The notes below the pieces were generated by a model, which was not told where the DNA came from, made no database searches, and saw only the letters and a list, made by a program, of their open reading frames with translations. Of a DNA stretch of 64,000 nt, positions 25,569 through 35,118 are shown piece after piece. The number at the start of each line of letters is the position of its first letter. Within the stretch, counting starts at the first letter, position 1. This DNA is from Chromobacterium subtsugae (GTDB lineage: Bacteria > Pseudomonadota > Gammaproteobacteria > Burkholderiales > Chromobacteriaceae), in NCBI RefSeq assembly GCF_001676875.1, contig NZ_JYKA01000001.1:398592-462591 (forward strand), read 5' to 3'. The translations under genes and the position numbers were made by a program.

Positions 25569-28004
25569 ATGTCGACAAGATACCCCGCTCTGCTGCTAGT
25601 GCTGCTGAGCCTGGCCGGCTGCAAGGAGTCGCAGCCCAAGCCCGGCACCGTGCTGGATGAGGCCAAACAGGCCAAACGCACCGTGGAATCGTTCCCCGCC
25701 GCCGACGAGGACTATTTCCACGCGATGGACAGCGGCGTGAAGCTGGATGCCGACGAAGTGAAAGGCCGCAACACCTGGCTGGTCTGGACCGGCGGCAACG
25801 ATAGGCTGTGGGACACCCTGGCCACCGTCAGCGTCGGCAACCTCGACCTGCTCAAGACCCTGTCCTCCCATCCCGGCCTCAAATTCGGCCGGGACAGCCG
25901 CTGGGACTACCTGGGCCTGGTCAACGAACCCTGTTTTGAAAAGGCCACCGGCCCCGACCCGCAGCGTTTCGGCCTGTGGCTGGACCACCGCAGCGCCAAC
26001 TGCCCGAAGGACCCCTTCGAGAACGAGCAGAAATATCCCGGCGTGGCGCTGGGCGCCCGCGGCAAGAACCTGCCTGCCGGCTCTTACTACGGCTACGCCA
26101 CCGGGGTGGTGGGACTGCGGCTTTTCCCCAACCCCGCCTTCGACGAAGCCGCGGCGAAAAAATGGGACCCCAAGCGCTATTACGAAGACCCCAGCTATTA
26201 CAACGACAAGGACCTGATCCGGCCCTACCGGGTGGGGATGTCGTGCGCGTTCTGCCACGTCGGCCCCAATCCAGTGAATCCGCCGGCTAATCCGGAGCAT
26301 CCGAAGTGGGAAAACCTCAGCTCCAATGTCGGCGCGCAGTACTTCTGGGTGGACCGGATCTTCTCCTGGCAGGCCGATCCCGGCAATTTCGCCTTCCAAC
26401 TTTTCCATACCGCGCGTCCGGGCACGCTCGACACCTCGCTGATCTCGACCGACTCCATCAATAACCCGCGCACCATGAACGCCGTCTACGACCTGGTCCC
26501 GCGGCTGGAGCTGGCCAAGCGCTGGGGCAAGGAAACCCTGGCCGGCGGCGGCCTCGACAACAAACAGTTCAACGACTTCGTCAAGGATGGGCCGCTGACC
26601 CAGTTCTACAAAGCGCCAAACACCGTCTGGACGCCGCGCGTGCTGAAGGATGGCTCGGACTCGGTCGGGGCGCTTGGCGCATTGAACCGGGTGTATCTGA
26701 ACATCGGCCTGTTCAGCGAAGAATGGCTATTGCACTTCCGTCCGCTGATCGGCGGCAAAACCATCACGCCGATAGAGATCAAGGTCGCCAACAAAAACTC
26801 GGTCTACTGGCAGGCCACGGAAAACCAGACGCCCGACATGGCCCTGTTCTTCCTGAAAAGCACCGACCCGCACAAGCTCAAGGACGCGCCCGGCGGCGAA
26901 CAATACCTTAGCAAGGACGCCGCCCAGCTGACCCGCGGCAAGGTGGTGTTCGCCGAAAACTGCGCGCGCTGCCACTCCAGCAAGCTGCCGCCCGAAGTAC
27001 CGGCGCTGGACCCGACCCAGGGTTGCGCCGGGCCCGACTACCTGAGCTGCTTCAACAAGTACTGGGAGTCGACCAAGACCGAGCGCTTCAAATCCGAGAT
27101 GCGGAAAATCGTGCTGGCCGACGACTTCCTGAAAGACAACTACCTGTCCACCGAGCTGCGCGTGCCGGTGACGCTGCTGGAAACCAACGCCTGCAGCCCG
27201 CTGGCCCGCAATGCGCTGAAGGACAATATCTGGGACAACTTCTCGTCGCAAACCTACAAGGACCTGCCGTCGGTGGGCAGCATCACCGTCCACAACCCGT
27301 TCACCGGCCAGCCCTGGCAGTACAAGATGCCGGCCGGCGGACGCGGCTACACCCGGCCCGCCTCGCTGATCAGCGTCTGGTCGACCGCGCCCTTCCTGCT
27401 CAACAACACCGTGGGCAAGTTCAACCCCAGCCCCTCGGTGGCCGGACGCATGGACTCGTTCAACGACTCCATCCGCCAGATGCTGTGGCCGGAAACCCGG
27501 CAGAAGGATTCGGTGCTGGGCGACAAGGTGCCGGGCGTGATAGACCGCACCACCGCGCGCAGCTACCTGCGAGTGCCGATAGGCTATCTGCCTGACTCCC
27601 TGCAGGAACTGCAAGGCCCGCTGCAACGCTATCTGCCCTGGCTGTTCGGCGACGACTCGCTGGAAATCGGCCCGATCCCGGCCGGCACCCCGGTCAACCT
27701 GATCGCCAACCTGGAGCTGGTGCTGGAAAACCCCAGCCTGGGCGAGCGGCTGAAACACGACAAAAAGCTGGTATCGGTATTGCTCAAGCTGATCCACGAC
27801 CTGAAGGCGCTGCCCAAGGACGCCAGCGACGAGGAAGCGCGCAAGGTATTCGCCAACCTGGCCCAGCCGCTGCTGGAGCTGAGCACCTGCCCCGACTTCG
27901 TCGTCAACCGCGGCCATTATTTCGGCACCCGCTACATGAAGGGCGAAGCCGGGCTGAGCGATAGCGACAAGCTGGCGCTGATCGAATTCCTGAAAACCTT
28001 CTGA
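25569..28004 (+). CDS. Diheme cytochrome c lipoprotein, RoxA/MauG-like
   Basis: An 811-residue exported lipoprotein (lipobox LAGC, Cys18) with two c-type heme sites, Cys226-AF-Cys229-His230 and Cys465-AR-Cys468-His469. Two hemes about 240 residues apart in a large chain recall the diheme peroxidase superfamily. That superfamily includes MauG, rubber oxygenase RoxA and the Pseudomonas 10S-dioxygenase/diol synthase acting on oleic acid. Subfamily placement is inference. It is either an oxygenase on a hydrophobic substrate or an electron acceptor for the downstream flavoprotein. The start at 25569 (MSTRYPALLL) has AAGG eight bases upstream; 25563 and 25515 are alternatives. It is followed 11 bases later by the GMC gene, so it is the first gene of a probable operon. 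Confidence 0.85.
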   Translation: MSTRYPALLLVLLSLAGCKESQPKPGTVLDEAKQAKRTVESFPAADEDYFHAMDSGVKLDADEVKGRNTWLVWTGGNDRLWDTLATVSVGNLDLLKTLSSHPGLKFGRDSRWDYLGLVNEPCFEKATGPDPQRFGLWLDHRSANCPKDPFENEQKYPGVALGARGKNLPAGSYYGYATGVVGLRLFPNPAFDEAAAKKWDPKRYYEDPSYYNDKDLIRPYRVGMSCAFCHVGPNPVNPPANPEHPKWENLSSNVGAQYFWVDRIFSWQADPGNFAFQLFHTARPGTLDTSLISTDSINNPRTMNAVYDLVPRLELAKRWGKETLAGGGLDNKQFNDFVKDGPLTQFYKAPNTVWTPRVLKDGSDSVGALGALNRVYLNIGLFSEEWLLHFRPLIGGKTITPIEIKVANKNSVYWQATENQTPDMALFFLKSTDPHKLKDAPGGEQYLSKDAAQLTRGKVVFAENCARCHSSKLPPEVPALDPTQGCAGPDYLSCFNKYWESTKTERFKSEMRKIVLADDFLKDNYLSTELRVPVTLLETNACSPLARNALKDNIWDNFSSQTYKDLPSVGSITVHNPFTGQPWQYKMPAGGRGYTRPASLISVWSTAPFLLNNTVGKFNPSPSVAGRMDSFNDSIRQMLWPETRQKDSVLGDKVPGVIDRTTARSYLRVPIGYLPDSLQELQGPLQRYLPWLFGDDSLEIGPIPAGTPVNLIANLELVLENPSLGERLKHDKKLVSVLLKLIHDLKALPKDASDEEARKVFANLAQPLLELSTCPDFVVNRGHYFGTRYMKGEAGLSDSDKLALIEFLKTF

Positions 28005-28015
28005 GGATGGCGGGC

Positions 28016-29905
28016 ATGAGCGCGGACAGCAATCGTTCCACCGATTACGAATACATCGTCGTCGGCTCCGGCGCGGGCGGCGGCACCCTGGCCGCCCGGC
28101 TGGCCGAGGAAGGGCATAGCGTGCTGCTGCTGGAAGCAGGCGGCGACCCGTACCGGCTGCAAGGGGGGGATGCCTGGCAGCCGGACGCCGACCGGCTGCC
28201 GGACGACTACAATGTGCCGGTGTTCCACGCGCTGGCGTCGGAAAACAAGGCGATGAAGCTGGATTACTTCGTCCGCCACTATCGCAACGACGAACAACAG
28301 CGGCGCGACCCCAAGTACCGGGCCGAGTGGGATGGCCAGCGGGTGGACGGCGTGCTCTACCCGCGCTCCGGCACGCTGGGCGGCTGCACCGCCCACAACG
28401 CCATGATCACCGTCTACCCGCACAACGCCGACTGGGACAACATCGCCCAGCTGACCGGCGACGCCAGTTGGGCGTCCGGCCTGATGCGCCGCTATTTCCA
28501 AAAACTGGAAAACTGCCACCACCGCCCGCTGTACCGCTGGCTGGGCAAGTTCTGCATCAACCCCACCCGCCACGGCTGGAAAGGCTGGCTGCAGACGGAA
28601 AAAGCGATACCGGAGTCCGCGCTGGGCGACGCCGGCCTGGTGGACACCCTGCTGGTCTCGCTGGACAAGGCCTTCAACGAGGTGGACGTGCCGCACAGCA
28701 GCTGGCGCTGGTTGCTGCAGGGGCAGGCCGATCCCAACGACTGGCGGCTGGTGCGCGACAACGCCGTCGGCGTCTGCTACCCGCCGCTGGCCACCCGCAA
28801 CCACCAGCGCAACGGCAGCCGCGAGCGGGTAATCGATGTGGCGCAACGCTTCCCTAACCGCCTGCACATAGAGCTGGACGCGCTGGCCACCCAGGTGCTG
28901 TTCGACGAGCGCAACCGCGCCACCGGCGTCGAATACCTGAAGGGAGAAAAGCTCTATCGCGCCTTCCACCAGCCGGGCAGCGGCGGCGAAAAACGCGCAG
29001 CCCGCGCCAGCCGCGAAGTCATCCTGTGCGGCGGCGCGTTCAACACCCCGCAATTGCTGATGCTGTCCGGCATCGGCCCGGCCGCGCACCTGCAACAGCA
29101 CGGCATCCCGGTGCGGGTGGACCTGCCCGGCGTGGGGCAGAACCTGCAGGACCGCTACGAAGTAGGCGTGGTCAATCGGATGAACTTCAAGCACTGGGAA
29201 GTGCTGAAAGGCGCGGAATTCGCCAAGGGCGACCCGCAATACCAGCAATGGGAGCAAGGCCGCAAGGGCGTCTACACCACCAATGGCGCGGTGCTGGCCG
29301 TGATCAAGCGCTCAGCCAAGGAAAGGCCGCTTCCCGACCTGTTCTGCTTCGCGCTGCTGGGCCTGTTCAAAGGCTACTTCCCCGGTTACTCCCGGCTGTT
29401 TCCCGAACACCTGAACTACCTGACCTGGGCGATTCTCAAGGCCCACACCAACAACCGCGCCGGCACCGTGACGCTGCGCTCGGCCGACCCGCACGACCCG
29501 CCGCAAATCGACTTCCACTACTTCGAGGAGGGCAGCGCCGGCGGCGAACAAGACCTGGACTCGGTGGTGGACGGGATCAAGTTCGTGCGCACCCTGACCG
29601 CCGATCTGAAAAAACAAAAGCTGATCGCGGAAGAAGAGCTGCCAGGGGATGCGGTGCAAACCGACGATGAACTGCGTCAGTTTGTCCGCGACAACGCCTG
29701 GGGCCACCATGCCTCCTGCAGCTGCGCGATAGGCCCGCGCGAACAGAACGGCGTGCTGGACAGCGATTTCAGGGTATACGGGGTGCACGGCCTGCGGGTG
29801 GTCGACGCCTCGGTGTTTCCGCGCATCCCCGGTTTCTTCATCGTTTCCGCCGTGTACATGATCGCGGAAAAGGCGGCGGACGCCATCCTGGCCGACGCCG
29901 GATGA
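28016..29905 (+). CDS. GMC-family FAD oxidoreductase (alcohol/choline dehydrogenase-like)
   Basis: A 629-residue flavoprotein. The FAD-binding Rossmann motif is GSGAGGGTLAARLAEEG (residues 17-33), with LLLEAGG at the end of strand 2. GMC signatures 1 and 2 are RSGTLGGCTAHNAM and GGAFNTPQLLMLSGIGP. The C-terminal catalytic region has WGHHASCSCAIG and VVDASVFPRIPGFF. It oxidises an alcohol or aldehyde to the carbonyl or acid, and the substrate is unknown. There is no signal peptide, although the gene sits directly between a heme lipoprotein and a membrane patatin. The start at 28016 is preferred over 28007 because the AGGA overlaps the latter. The patatin gene follows after 45 bases. Confidence 0.88.
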   Translation: MSADSNRSTDYEYIVVGSGAGGGTLAARLAEEGHSVLLLEAGGDPYRLQGGDAWQPDADRLPDDYNVPVFHALASENKAMKLDYFVRHYRNDEQQRRDPKYRAEWDGQRVDGVLYPRSGTLGGCTAHNAMITVYPHNADWDNIAQLTGDASWASGLMRRYFQKLENCHHRPLYRWLGKFCINPTRHGWKGWLQTEKAIPESALGDAGLVDTLLVSLDKAFNEVDVPHSSWRWLLQGQADPNDWRLVRDNAVGVCYPPLATRNHQRNGSRERVIDVAQRFPNRLHIELDALATQVLFDERNRATGVEYLKGEKLYRAFHQPGSGGEKRAARASREVILCGGAFNTPQLLMLSGIGPAAHLQQHGIPVRVDLPGVGQNLQDRYEVGVVNRMNFKHWEVLKGAEFAKGDPQYQQWEQGRKGVYTTNGAVLAVIKRSAKERPLPDLFCFALLGLFKGYFPGYSRLFPEHLNYLTWAILKAHTNNRAGTVTLRSADPHDPPQIDFHYFEEGSAGGEQDLDSVVDGIKFVRTLTADLKKQKLIAEEELPGDAVQTDDELRQFVRDNAWGHHASCSCAIGPREQNGVLDSDFRVYGVHGLRVVDASVFPRIPGFFIVSAVYMIAEKAADAILADAG

Positions 29906-29950
29906 CCACTCCTCCAACCCGGACAAGCCAGGTCAACGGAAAGCGCAAGC

Positions 29951-32611
29951 ATGGACTCCCAAGCTGAGACATCTCTCTCCAAATGGCAAGACGTATTGCG
30001 GGCAGAACGGGCCAGCATCGCCGCGGCCAGGCAGGCCGAGGACATACCACGCCCAGCCGGCCCCGACGGCGCCGACATCCCCCAGGACGCCATGATAGGG
30101 CTGGCCTTCTCCGGCGGCGGCATACGCAGCGCCACCTTCAATCTGGGCGTGCTGCAGGCGCTGGCCAAAACCGGCTGGCTGCAGCAAATGGACTATCTGT
30201 CCACCGTGTCCGGCGGCGGCTATATAGGCAGCTGGCTATCCGCGCTGAAGCGCCGGCTGCGGCCCAAGGAAACCATAAACCAGACGCTGACCGATCTGCA
30301 GGGCCGGGCGCCGGCCATTCAGTTCCTGCGCGAGTACAGCAACTACCTGACGCCGAAAACCGGCCTGTTCAGCCTGGACACCCTGTCCGCGGTCGTCACC
30401 TACGGCCGCAACCTGGTTCTCAACCAGTTCGTGCTGCTGTGCTTCCTGACCGCGCTGTTGCTATGCCCTCACATGCTGGTGGCGTTCGCCGGCTACGCCG
30501 CCACCTACCCCGGCGGCGACATGATGTCGCTGGCGGTGGCCGTGCTGGCCGCCATTTTCTCCGCGCGGCAGGCCCGCGACACAGTGAACGACGGTTTGCA
30601 GGCCGCCAAACCCGCCGCCGCGTCCACCAGCGTGGCGTTGCTGCTGATCTTCGTCTACGCGGTGTCCATCCTGGCGCTGTCCCGGCTGAAGCAAGGCAAT
30701 CTGGCGTGGCATGAACTGTCCCTGACGCCATTCCTGCTGATCTGCAGCCCGGCTTACGCGCTCTACTGGGCGATTCTGGCGCACGGCTTCACCCAGCTGA
30801 ACAATCGCGGCTACCGGCGCAGCGTGTGCTGGGCGCTGCTGGCCGGCTTGATCGGCGGCGGCGGGTTGTGGCTGATGCTGCAGGCGCTGGACTATCTGCT
30901 GCCGGTGCGGCAAGAGCCGTTCCTGGCCTGGCATGTGATCGGCTTCGGCTTCGTGCTGCTGCCGGCAGCCTTCATCATGACCGCAACCGCGCATATCGGC
31001 CTGGTCAAACGCAGCTTTTCGGAACTGCAGCGCGAATGGTGGTCGCGGCTGGGCGCGCTGCTGCTGGTGAGCGACCTGGCGCTGCTGCTGGTTTTCGCCA
31101 TGGTGGCGCTGGCGCTGCCCTTGGTCGAGGTGGCCGACGACTGGATACGCAACGCGGTATTGCCGGCCTGGCTGCTGTCCACGCTGGCCGCGGTATGGCA
31201 AGGCCAGTCCGCCGCCACCAGCGGCAAGGAAAAGGGGGATTGGCGCGAATGGGTGGCCAAGATCGGGCCCTATGTGTTCATCGCCGGCCTGCTGCTGCTG
31301 GTCAGCGCGCTGCTGAGCTGGCTGCTGACCTATTTCAAGACCACCGGCGCCCAGTGGGCGCTAAGCGACAATCCCTGTCCCGACTACCGCTGCGACCTCA
31401 CCGAGTGGGCCAGCCTGCACTTCCAGGCCTCGCACGACGCCGGCCACGGCGGCCTGTTGTACCTGCTGCTGCTGGCGGCCAGCCTGGCGGTCGGCATTTT
31501 CGCCTCGTCGCGGATAGACATCAACGTCTTCTCCTTGCACAACTTCTACCGCAACCGGCTGACCCGTTGCTACCTGGGCGCCAGCAACCGCCTGCGATCG
31601 GAGCGCGTCAATCGCTTCACCGGCTTTTGCGCCGAAGACGACCTGGCGATGTCCGAGCTGGCCAGGGCGAATCCGGTGCAGCGCCCCTACCACCTGATCA
31701 ACACCGCTCTCAACCTGGTATCCGGCTCCGACCTGGCTTGGCAGCAACGCAAGGCCGCGTCCTTCACTTTCTCGCCGCTGTATTGCGGCTACAAATTCCC
31801 GGACACCGCTCCGCACCCGGTAGACGTGTTTGTCCGCACCGCCGACTACCTGCAGGACGACCCCTCGGCGCTGGAGGCGGGCCCGATGCTGGGCTCGCTG
31901 GTGGCCACCTCCGGCGCGGCGGTCAGCCCCAACCAGGGCTACCACAGCTCGCCGGCGGTGAGCTTCCTGCTGACGGTGTTCAATGTCAGGCTGGGCCGCT
32001 GGTGCCCCAACCCCAACCGGGCCAGCGCCGCCCAACTGCGGGAAATGTCGCCGCCGGTCAGCTGGCGCTACCTGCTGGACGAATTGTTCGGCCGGACCAA
32101 CGCCGAATCGGGCTTCGTCTACCTGAGCGACGGCGGCCATTTTGAAAACCTGGGCATCTACGAACTGGCGCGGCGCGAATGCGCGCTGATCATCGCCTGC
32201 GACGCCGGCCAGGACGAAAACATGACCTTCGAAGACCTGGGCAACGCGATACGCAAATGCCGGATAGACCTGGGCGCGGAAATCCGCATCGATGTGGACA
32301 GCATCCGCATCGATGCCACCACCGGCTACAGTCCGTCGTGCTGCCAAATGGGCGACATCTTCTACGCGTCAGGCAAGCGCGGCCGGCTGCTGTACCTGAA
32401 ACCCTGCCTGCGCGGCCACGGCGCCGAGCCGGTGGACGTGCTGCAGTACAAGGCGGCGAACCCGTCCTTCCCGCACCAATCCACGTTGAACCAATGGTTC
32501 GACGAGTCGCAATTCGAAAGCTATCGCAAGCTGGGCCTGTGCATAGGAGAAACCGCGCTGGCCGAATTGAGCCGCCCCGCCAGGGCGCCTGATGCAGCAG
32601 ATCCGGCCTAG
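29951..32611 (+). CDS. Patatin-like phospholipase with large membrane insertion
   Basis: An 886-residue protein whose patatin lipase fold is split. The oxyanion loop GGGIRS (55-60) and nucleophile Ser87 in STVSGGGYIGSW are at the N-terminus. The catalytic Asp727 in LSDGGHFENLGIYEL is near the C-terminus. Between them, about residues 130-540, lie eight or more hydrophobic helices (for example FVLLCFLTALLLCPHMLVAF and LLLIFVYAVSILALSRL). The nucleophile elbow is TVSGG rather than the canonical GxSxG, as in other bacterial GGGIRS patatins. It is predicted to release fatty acid from membrane lipids at the inner membrane. Last gene of the cytochrome-GMC-patatin set; its stop overlaps the convergent LysR gene by three to four bases. 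Confidence 0.87.
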   Translation: MDSQAETSLSKWQDVLRAERASIAAARQAEDIPRPAGPDGADIPQDAMIGLAFSGGGIRSATFNLGVLQALAKTGWLQQMDYLSTVSGGGYIGSWLSALKRRLRPKETINQTLTDLQGRAPAIQFLREYSNYLTPKTGLFSLDTLSAVVTYGRNLVLNQFVLLCFLTALLLCPHMLVAFAGYAATYPGGDMMSLAVAVLAAIFSARQARDTVNDGLQAAKPAAASTSVALLLIFVYAVSILALSRLKQGNLAWHELSLTPFLLICSPAYALYWAILAHGFTQLNNRGYRRSVCWALLAGLIGGGGLWLMLQALDYLLPVRQEPFLAWHVIGFGFVLLPAAFIMTATAHIGLVKRSFSELQREWWSRLGALLLVSDLALLLVFAMVALALPLVEVADDWIRNAVLPAWLLSTLAAVWQGQSAATSGKEKGDWREWVAKIGPYVFIAGLLLLVSALLSWLLTYFKTTGAQWALSDNPCPDYRCDLTEWASLHFQASHDAGHGGLLYLLLLAASLAVGIFASSRIDINVFSLHNFYRNRLTRCYLGASNRLRSERVNRFTGFCAEDDLAMSELARANPVQRPYHLINTALNLVSGSDLAWQQRKAASFTFSPLYCGYKFPDTAPHPVDVFVRTADYLQDDPSALEAGPMLGSLVATSGAAVSPNQGYHSSPAVSFLLTVFNVRLGRWCPNPNRASAAQLREMSPPVSWRYLLDELFGRTNAESGFVYLSDGGHFENLGIYELARRECALIIACDAGQDENMTFEDLGNAIRKCRIDLGAEIRIDVDSIRIDATTGYSPSCCQMGDIFYASGKRGRLLYLKPCLRGHGAEPVDVLQYKAANPSFPHQSTLNQWFDESQFESYRKLGLCIGETALAELSRPARAPDAADPA

Positions 32612-33570
32612 CCCGCCTGCCGCCGCCGGGGTCCGGGCCCCTGAGCCCGGACCCGCTCGCGCTCGCGCTCGGCATCGAACCGCGCGCAGGCTGACGAAAT
32701 CCAGCCGGCGAAGGCCTGGGTTTCCCGCCGCGATGGGTCGCGGCCAAGCAGCGCATAGCGCGCCGGCGACGCCACCCAGCGGCCGAACACATCCACCAGC
32801 CTGCCGCTTTGCAGCTCGTCCCACACCAGCGCGGTGCGGGCCATCGCCACGCCCTCGTGGTTCAACGCCATGCCCAGCGCCAGGCTGGACAGGTTGAACT
32901 GCGCGCCGCCCAGCAGCGGCAGCCAATCGGGCCGCGCCGCCTGCAGCCATAGCCGCCATTCGGCGAAAGCTTCGGCCCCGTCCCAGGGTGAGGCGTCATG
33001 CAGCATCGCGATGCCATCCATGGATTCGCCGGCGGCGAAGGCCGGATGGCGCGCCAGGTAAGCCGGCGTGGCGACCGGCAGCAGGTATTCGTCCAGCAAC
33101 GGTACCGCCTGCGGCGGGACATGGCTCGCGGCGTCGTACCGGATGGCGATGTCCGCCCCGGCCATGCCGCCATCCGGCGGCTGAAACTCCGCCAGCAGCC
33201 GCAACGGCACCTCAGGCGCCAGGCGTTGGAATTCGGTCAAGCGCGGCATCAGCCAGCGCAGCGCGAAGGAAGGCACGCAGCTCAGTTGCAGCGGGGCCGC
33301 GTCCGCACCCAATCGCGCCAGGGTCTGCTCGATTTCGCCCAGCGCGGCGGAAACCGTCCGCAGCAGCGCACCGCCCTTGTCGGTCAGCCCCAACGCGCTG
33401 CCGCGCGCGAACAGCCGGTAGCCCAGCCGCTCCTCCAGCTTGCGGACCTGCTGACTGACCGCGCTTTGCGTCAGATGCAATTCCTGCGCCGCCCGGGTGA
33501 AACTGAGCAGGCGTCCGGCGGCCTCGAAACTCCTGAGCGCGCCCAACATGGATGAATCCAGCATCGGCAT
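32608..33570 (-). CDS. LysR-family regulator, DsdC/GcvA-like
   Basis: A 320-residue LysR protein. The N-terminal helix-turn-helix reads [20 protein letters not shown] followed by [20 protein letters not shown], the GcvA-like subgroup. An effector domain spans about residues 100-300, with an Arg/Gln-rich tail. It is divergent from D-serine dehydratase, so it is likely the D-serine-responsive activator in the manner of DsdC. Start choice is uncertain: MPMLDSS at 33570, MLDSS at 33564 or MLGALRSF at 33549. A perfect palindrome overlaps the first of these, consistent with autoregulation. Confidence 0.82.
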   Translation of the reverse strand: MPMLDSSMLGALRSFEAAGRLLSFTRAAQELHLTQSAVSQQVRKLEERLGYRLFARGSALGLTDKGGALLRTVSAALGEIEQTLARLGADAAPLQLSCVPSFALRWLMPRLTEFQRLAPEVPLRLLAEFQPPDGGMAGADIAIRYDAASHVPPQAVPLLDEYLLPVATPAYLARHPAFAAGESMDGIAMLHDASPWDGAEAFAEWRLWLQAARPDWLPLLGGAQFNLSSLALGMALNHEGVAMARTALVWDELQSGRLVDVFGRWVASPARYALLGRDPSRRETQAFAGWISSACARFDAERERERVRAQGPGPRRRQAG

Positions 33571-33645
33571 TAGCCTGGCTAATGATGTAAACAGCAATTA
33601 TCGCTTCCGGCCCGCGGCTTGTCTCGCTACGATTGACAGGTCAAT
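33569..33645. promoter_or_regulatory. Two palindromes between LysR regulator and dsdA
   Basis: ATTAGC-CTG-GCTAAT (33569-33583) is a perfect dyad with the T-N11-A layout of LysR sites and touches the regulator start. ATTGAC-AG-GTCAAT (33632-33645) is a second dyad, 23 bases before the dsdA start. Either or both are candidate regulator boxes. Confidence 0.5.
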
Positions 33646-33667
33646 CACTTCACGCCGCCTCTTTGCC

Positions 33668-34993
33668 ATGCCCCCTTCCCTCCCCGCCTCGCTATCAGCC
33701 CAGCTGCTGTCGAAACGCGCCATGCTATGGCTAAACGATCAGGCCGGCGTCGCGCCGATGCCGCCGCGTCCGCAAGCCGCCGATATCGAATCCGCCCGAA
33801 CGCGGCTGCAGCGCTGCCAAGGCCTGCTGGCGCGCTTGTTTCCCGACTTGTCCGCCTGCGGCGGCGTCATCGCGTCGCCGCTGCTGCCGTTGGCCAAGCT
33901 GCAACAAGCGCAAGGCGGCGACGCCGCGCGGGAAGGCGCATGGCTGCTGAAAGCCGACCATGCGCTGCCGGTGGCCGGCTCGATCAAGGCCAGGGGCGGT
34001 TTTCACGAGGTGCTGGCGCTGGCGGAGGAATTAGCCCTGCGCCACGGCCTGCTGGATGCGGCCGGCGACCGCGCCGCGCTGGCGGAACCCGCTGCGCGCG
34101 CCTGCTTCTCCCAATACACCGTGATGGTCGGCAGCACCGGCAATCTGGGCATGAGCATCGGGCTGATCGCCGCCGCGCTGGGATTCCGCGCCGTGGTCCA
34201 CATGTCGGTGGAAGCCAAAGCCTGGAAGAAGGACAGGCTGCGCCGCCACGGCGTGCAGGTAATCGAGCACGCCGGCGATTACGCGCAAGCCGTCGCCGCC
34301 GGCCGCGCCGCCGCCGCGGCCGATCCGGCCACGCATTTCGTCGACGACGAGCAATCGCTGGCGCTGTTTCTCGGCTACGCCGCCGCCGCCCGCGAATTGG
34401 CGGAGCAATTGCGCGCCGCCGGCCGCGCGGTGGACGCCGAGCGCCCGCTGTTCGTCTACCTACCTTGCGGCGTCGGCGGCGCGCCCGGCGGCATCGCCTT
34501 CGGCCTGAAGGCGCTGTACGGCGAGCATGTCCACTGCTTCTTCGCCGAACCGGCCGCCTCGCCCTGCATGCTGGTGCAACTGGCCGCCGGCGCCGCCGCC
34601 CCGGTATCGGTTTACGATATCGGCCTGGACAACCGCACCGAGGCCGACGGCCTGGCGGTGGGCCTGGCATCGCCGCTGGCCAGCCCGCTGATGGCCAGGC
34701 TGCTGTCCGGCGTGTTCACCGTGGAGGACGCGCAGCTGTTCACCGGGCTGCTCCAGTTGTTCGAAACCGAGGGCATCGCGCTGGAACCATCCGCCGCCGC
34801 CGGCCTGCCCGGCCCGGACTGGATCTGCCGCTCGGCGGCCGGCCGCGCCTATCTCGACCTCCACGGCCTGGCCGGCCGGCTGGGCAGCGCCACTCACGTG
34901 ATCTGGTCTACCGGCGGCTCGCTGGTGCCGGAAGCCGAACATGAGCGCTTCCGCGCCGAAGGCCGCCGCCTGCGGGATCGCCAAGCCCAATAA
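33668..34993 (+). CDS. dsdA: D-serine dehydratase
   Basis: A PLP enzyme converting D-serine to pyruvate and ammonia in the cytoplasm, giving detoxification and carbon use. The 441-residue chain fits DsdA. The PLP Schiff-base Lys is Lys107 in [13 protein letters not shown], the phosphate-binding Gly loop is [12 protein letters not shown], and [31 protein letters not shown] and [15 protein letters not shown] are DsdA-typical. The ribosome site before the ATG at 33668 is weak. Further upstream in-frame Mets would overlap the LysR gene and are rejected. The divergent LysR protein is the likely activator. Confidence 0.93.
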   Translation: MPPSLPASLSAQLLSKRAMLWLNDQAGVAPMPPRPQAADIESARTRLQRCQGLLARLFPDLSACGGVIASPLLPLAKLQQAQGGDAAREGAWLLKADHALPVAGSIKARGGFHEVLALAEELALRHGLLDAAGDRAALAEPAARACFSQYTVMVGSTGNLGMSIGLIAAALGFRAVVHMSVEAKAWKKDRLRRHGVQVIEHAGDYAQAVAAGRAAAAADPATHFVDDEQSLALFLGYAAAARELAEQLRAAGRAVDAERPLFVYLPCGVGGAPGGIAFGLKALYGEHVHCFFAEPAASPCMLVQLAAGAAAPVSVYDIGLDNRTEADGLAVGLASPLASPLMARLLSGVFTVEDAQLFTGLLQLFETEGIALEPSAAAGLPGPDWICRSAAGRAYLDLHGLAGRLGSATHVIWSTGGSLVPEAEHERFRAEGRRLRDRQAQ

Positions 34994-35083
34994 CACCGGG
35001 CCTCGCGCCGGAAAATGGCCGCGCGCGGACAGCCTGACTGTCTGTTGCGCGCCACAACCACGACTGGAGAATTCGCCTCCGGC

Positions 35084-35112
35084 TTGAAACTAGACGACTG
35101 GTCTAGTAGTAT
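35084..35112 (+). promoter_or_regulatory. nemR promoter with NemR box as the -35/-10 spacer
   Basis: TTGAAA (35084-35089) and TAGTAT (35107-35112) are separated by exactly 17 bases, and that spacer is the palindrome CTAGAC-GACTG-GTCTAG. This resembles the E. coli NemR box TAGAC...GTCTA. The predicted transcription start falls at or beside the ATG at 35119. Confidence 0.75.
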
Positions 35113-35118
35113 CAAGCC

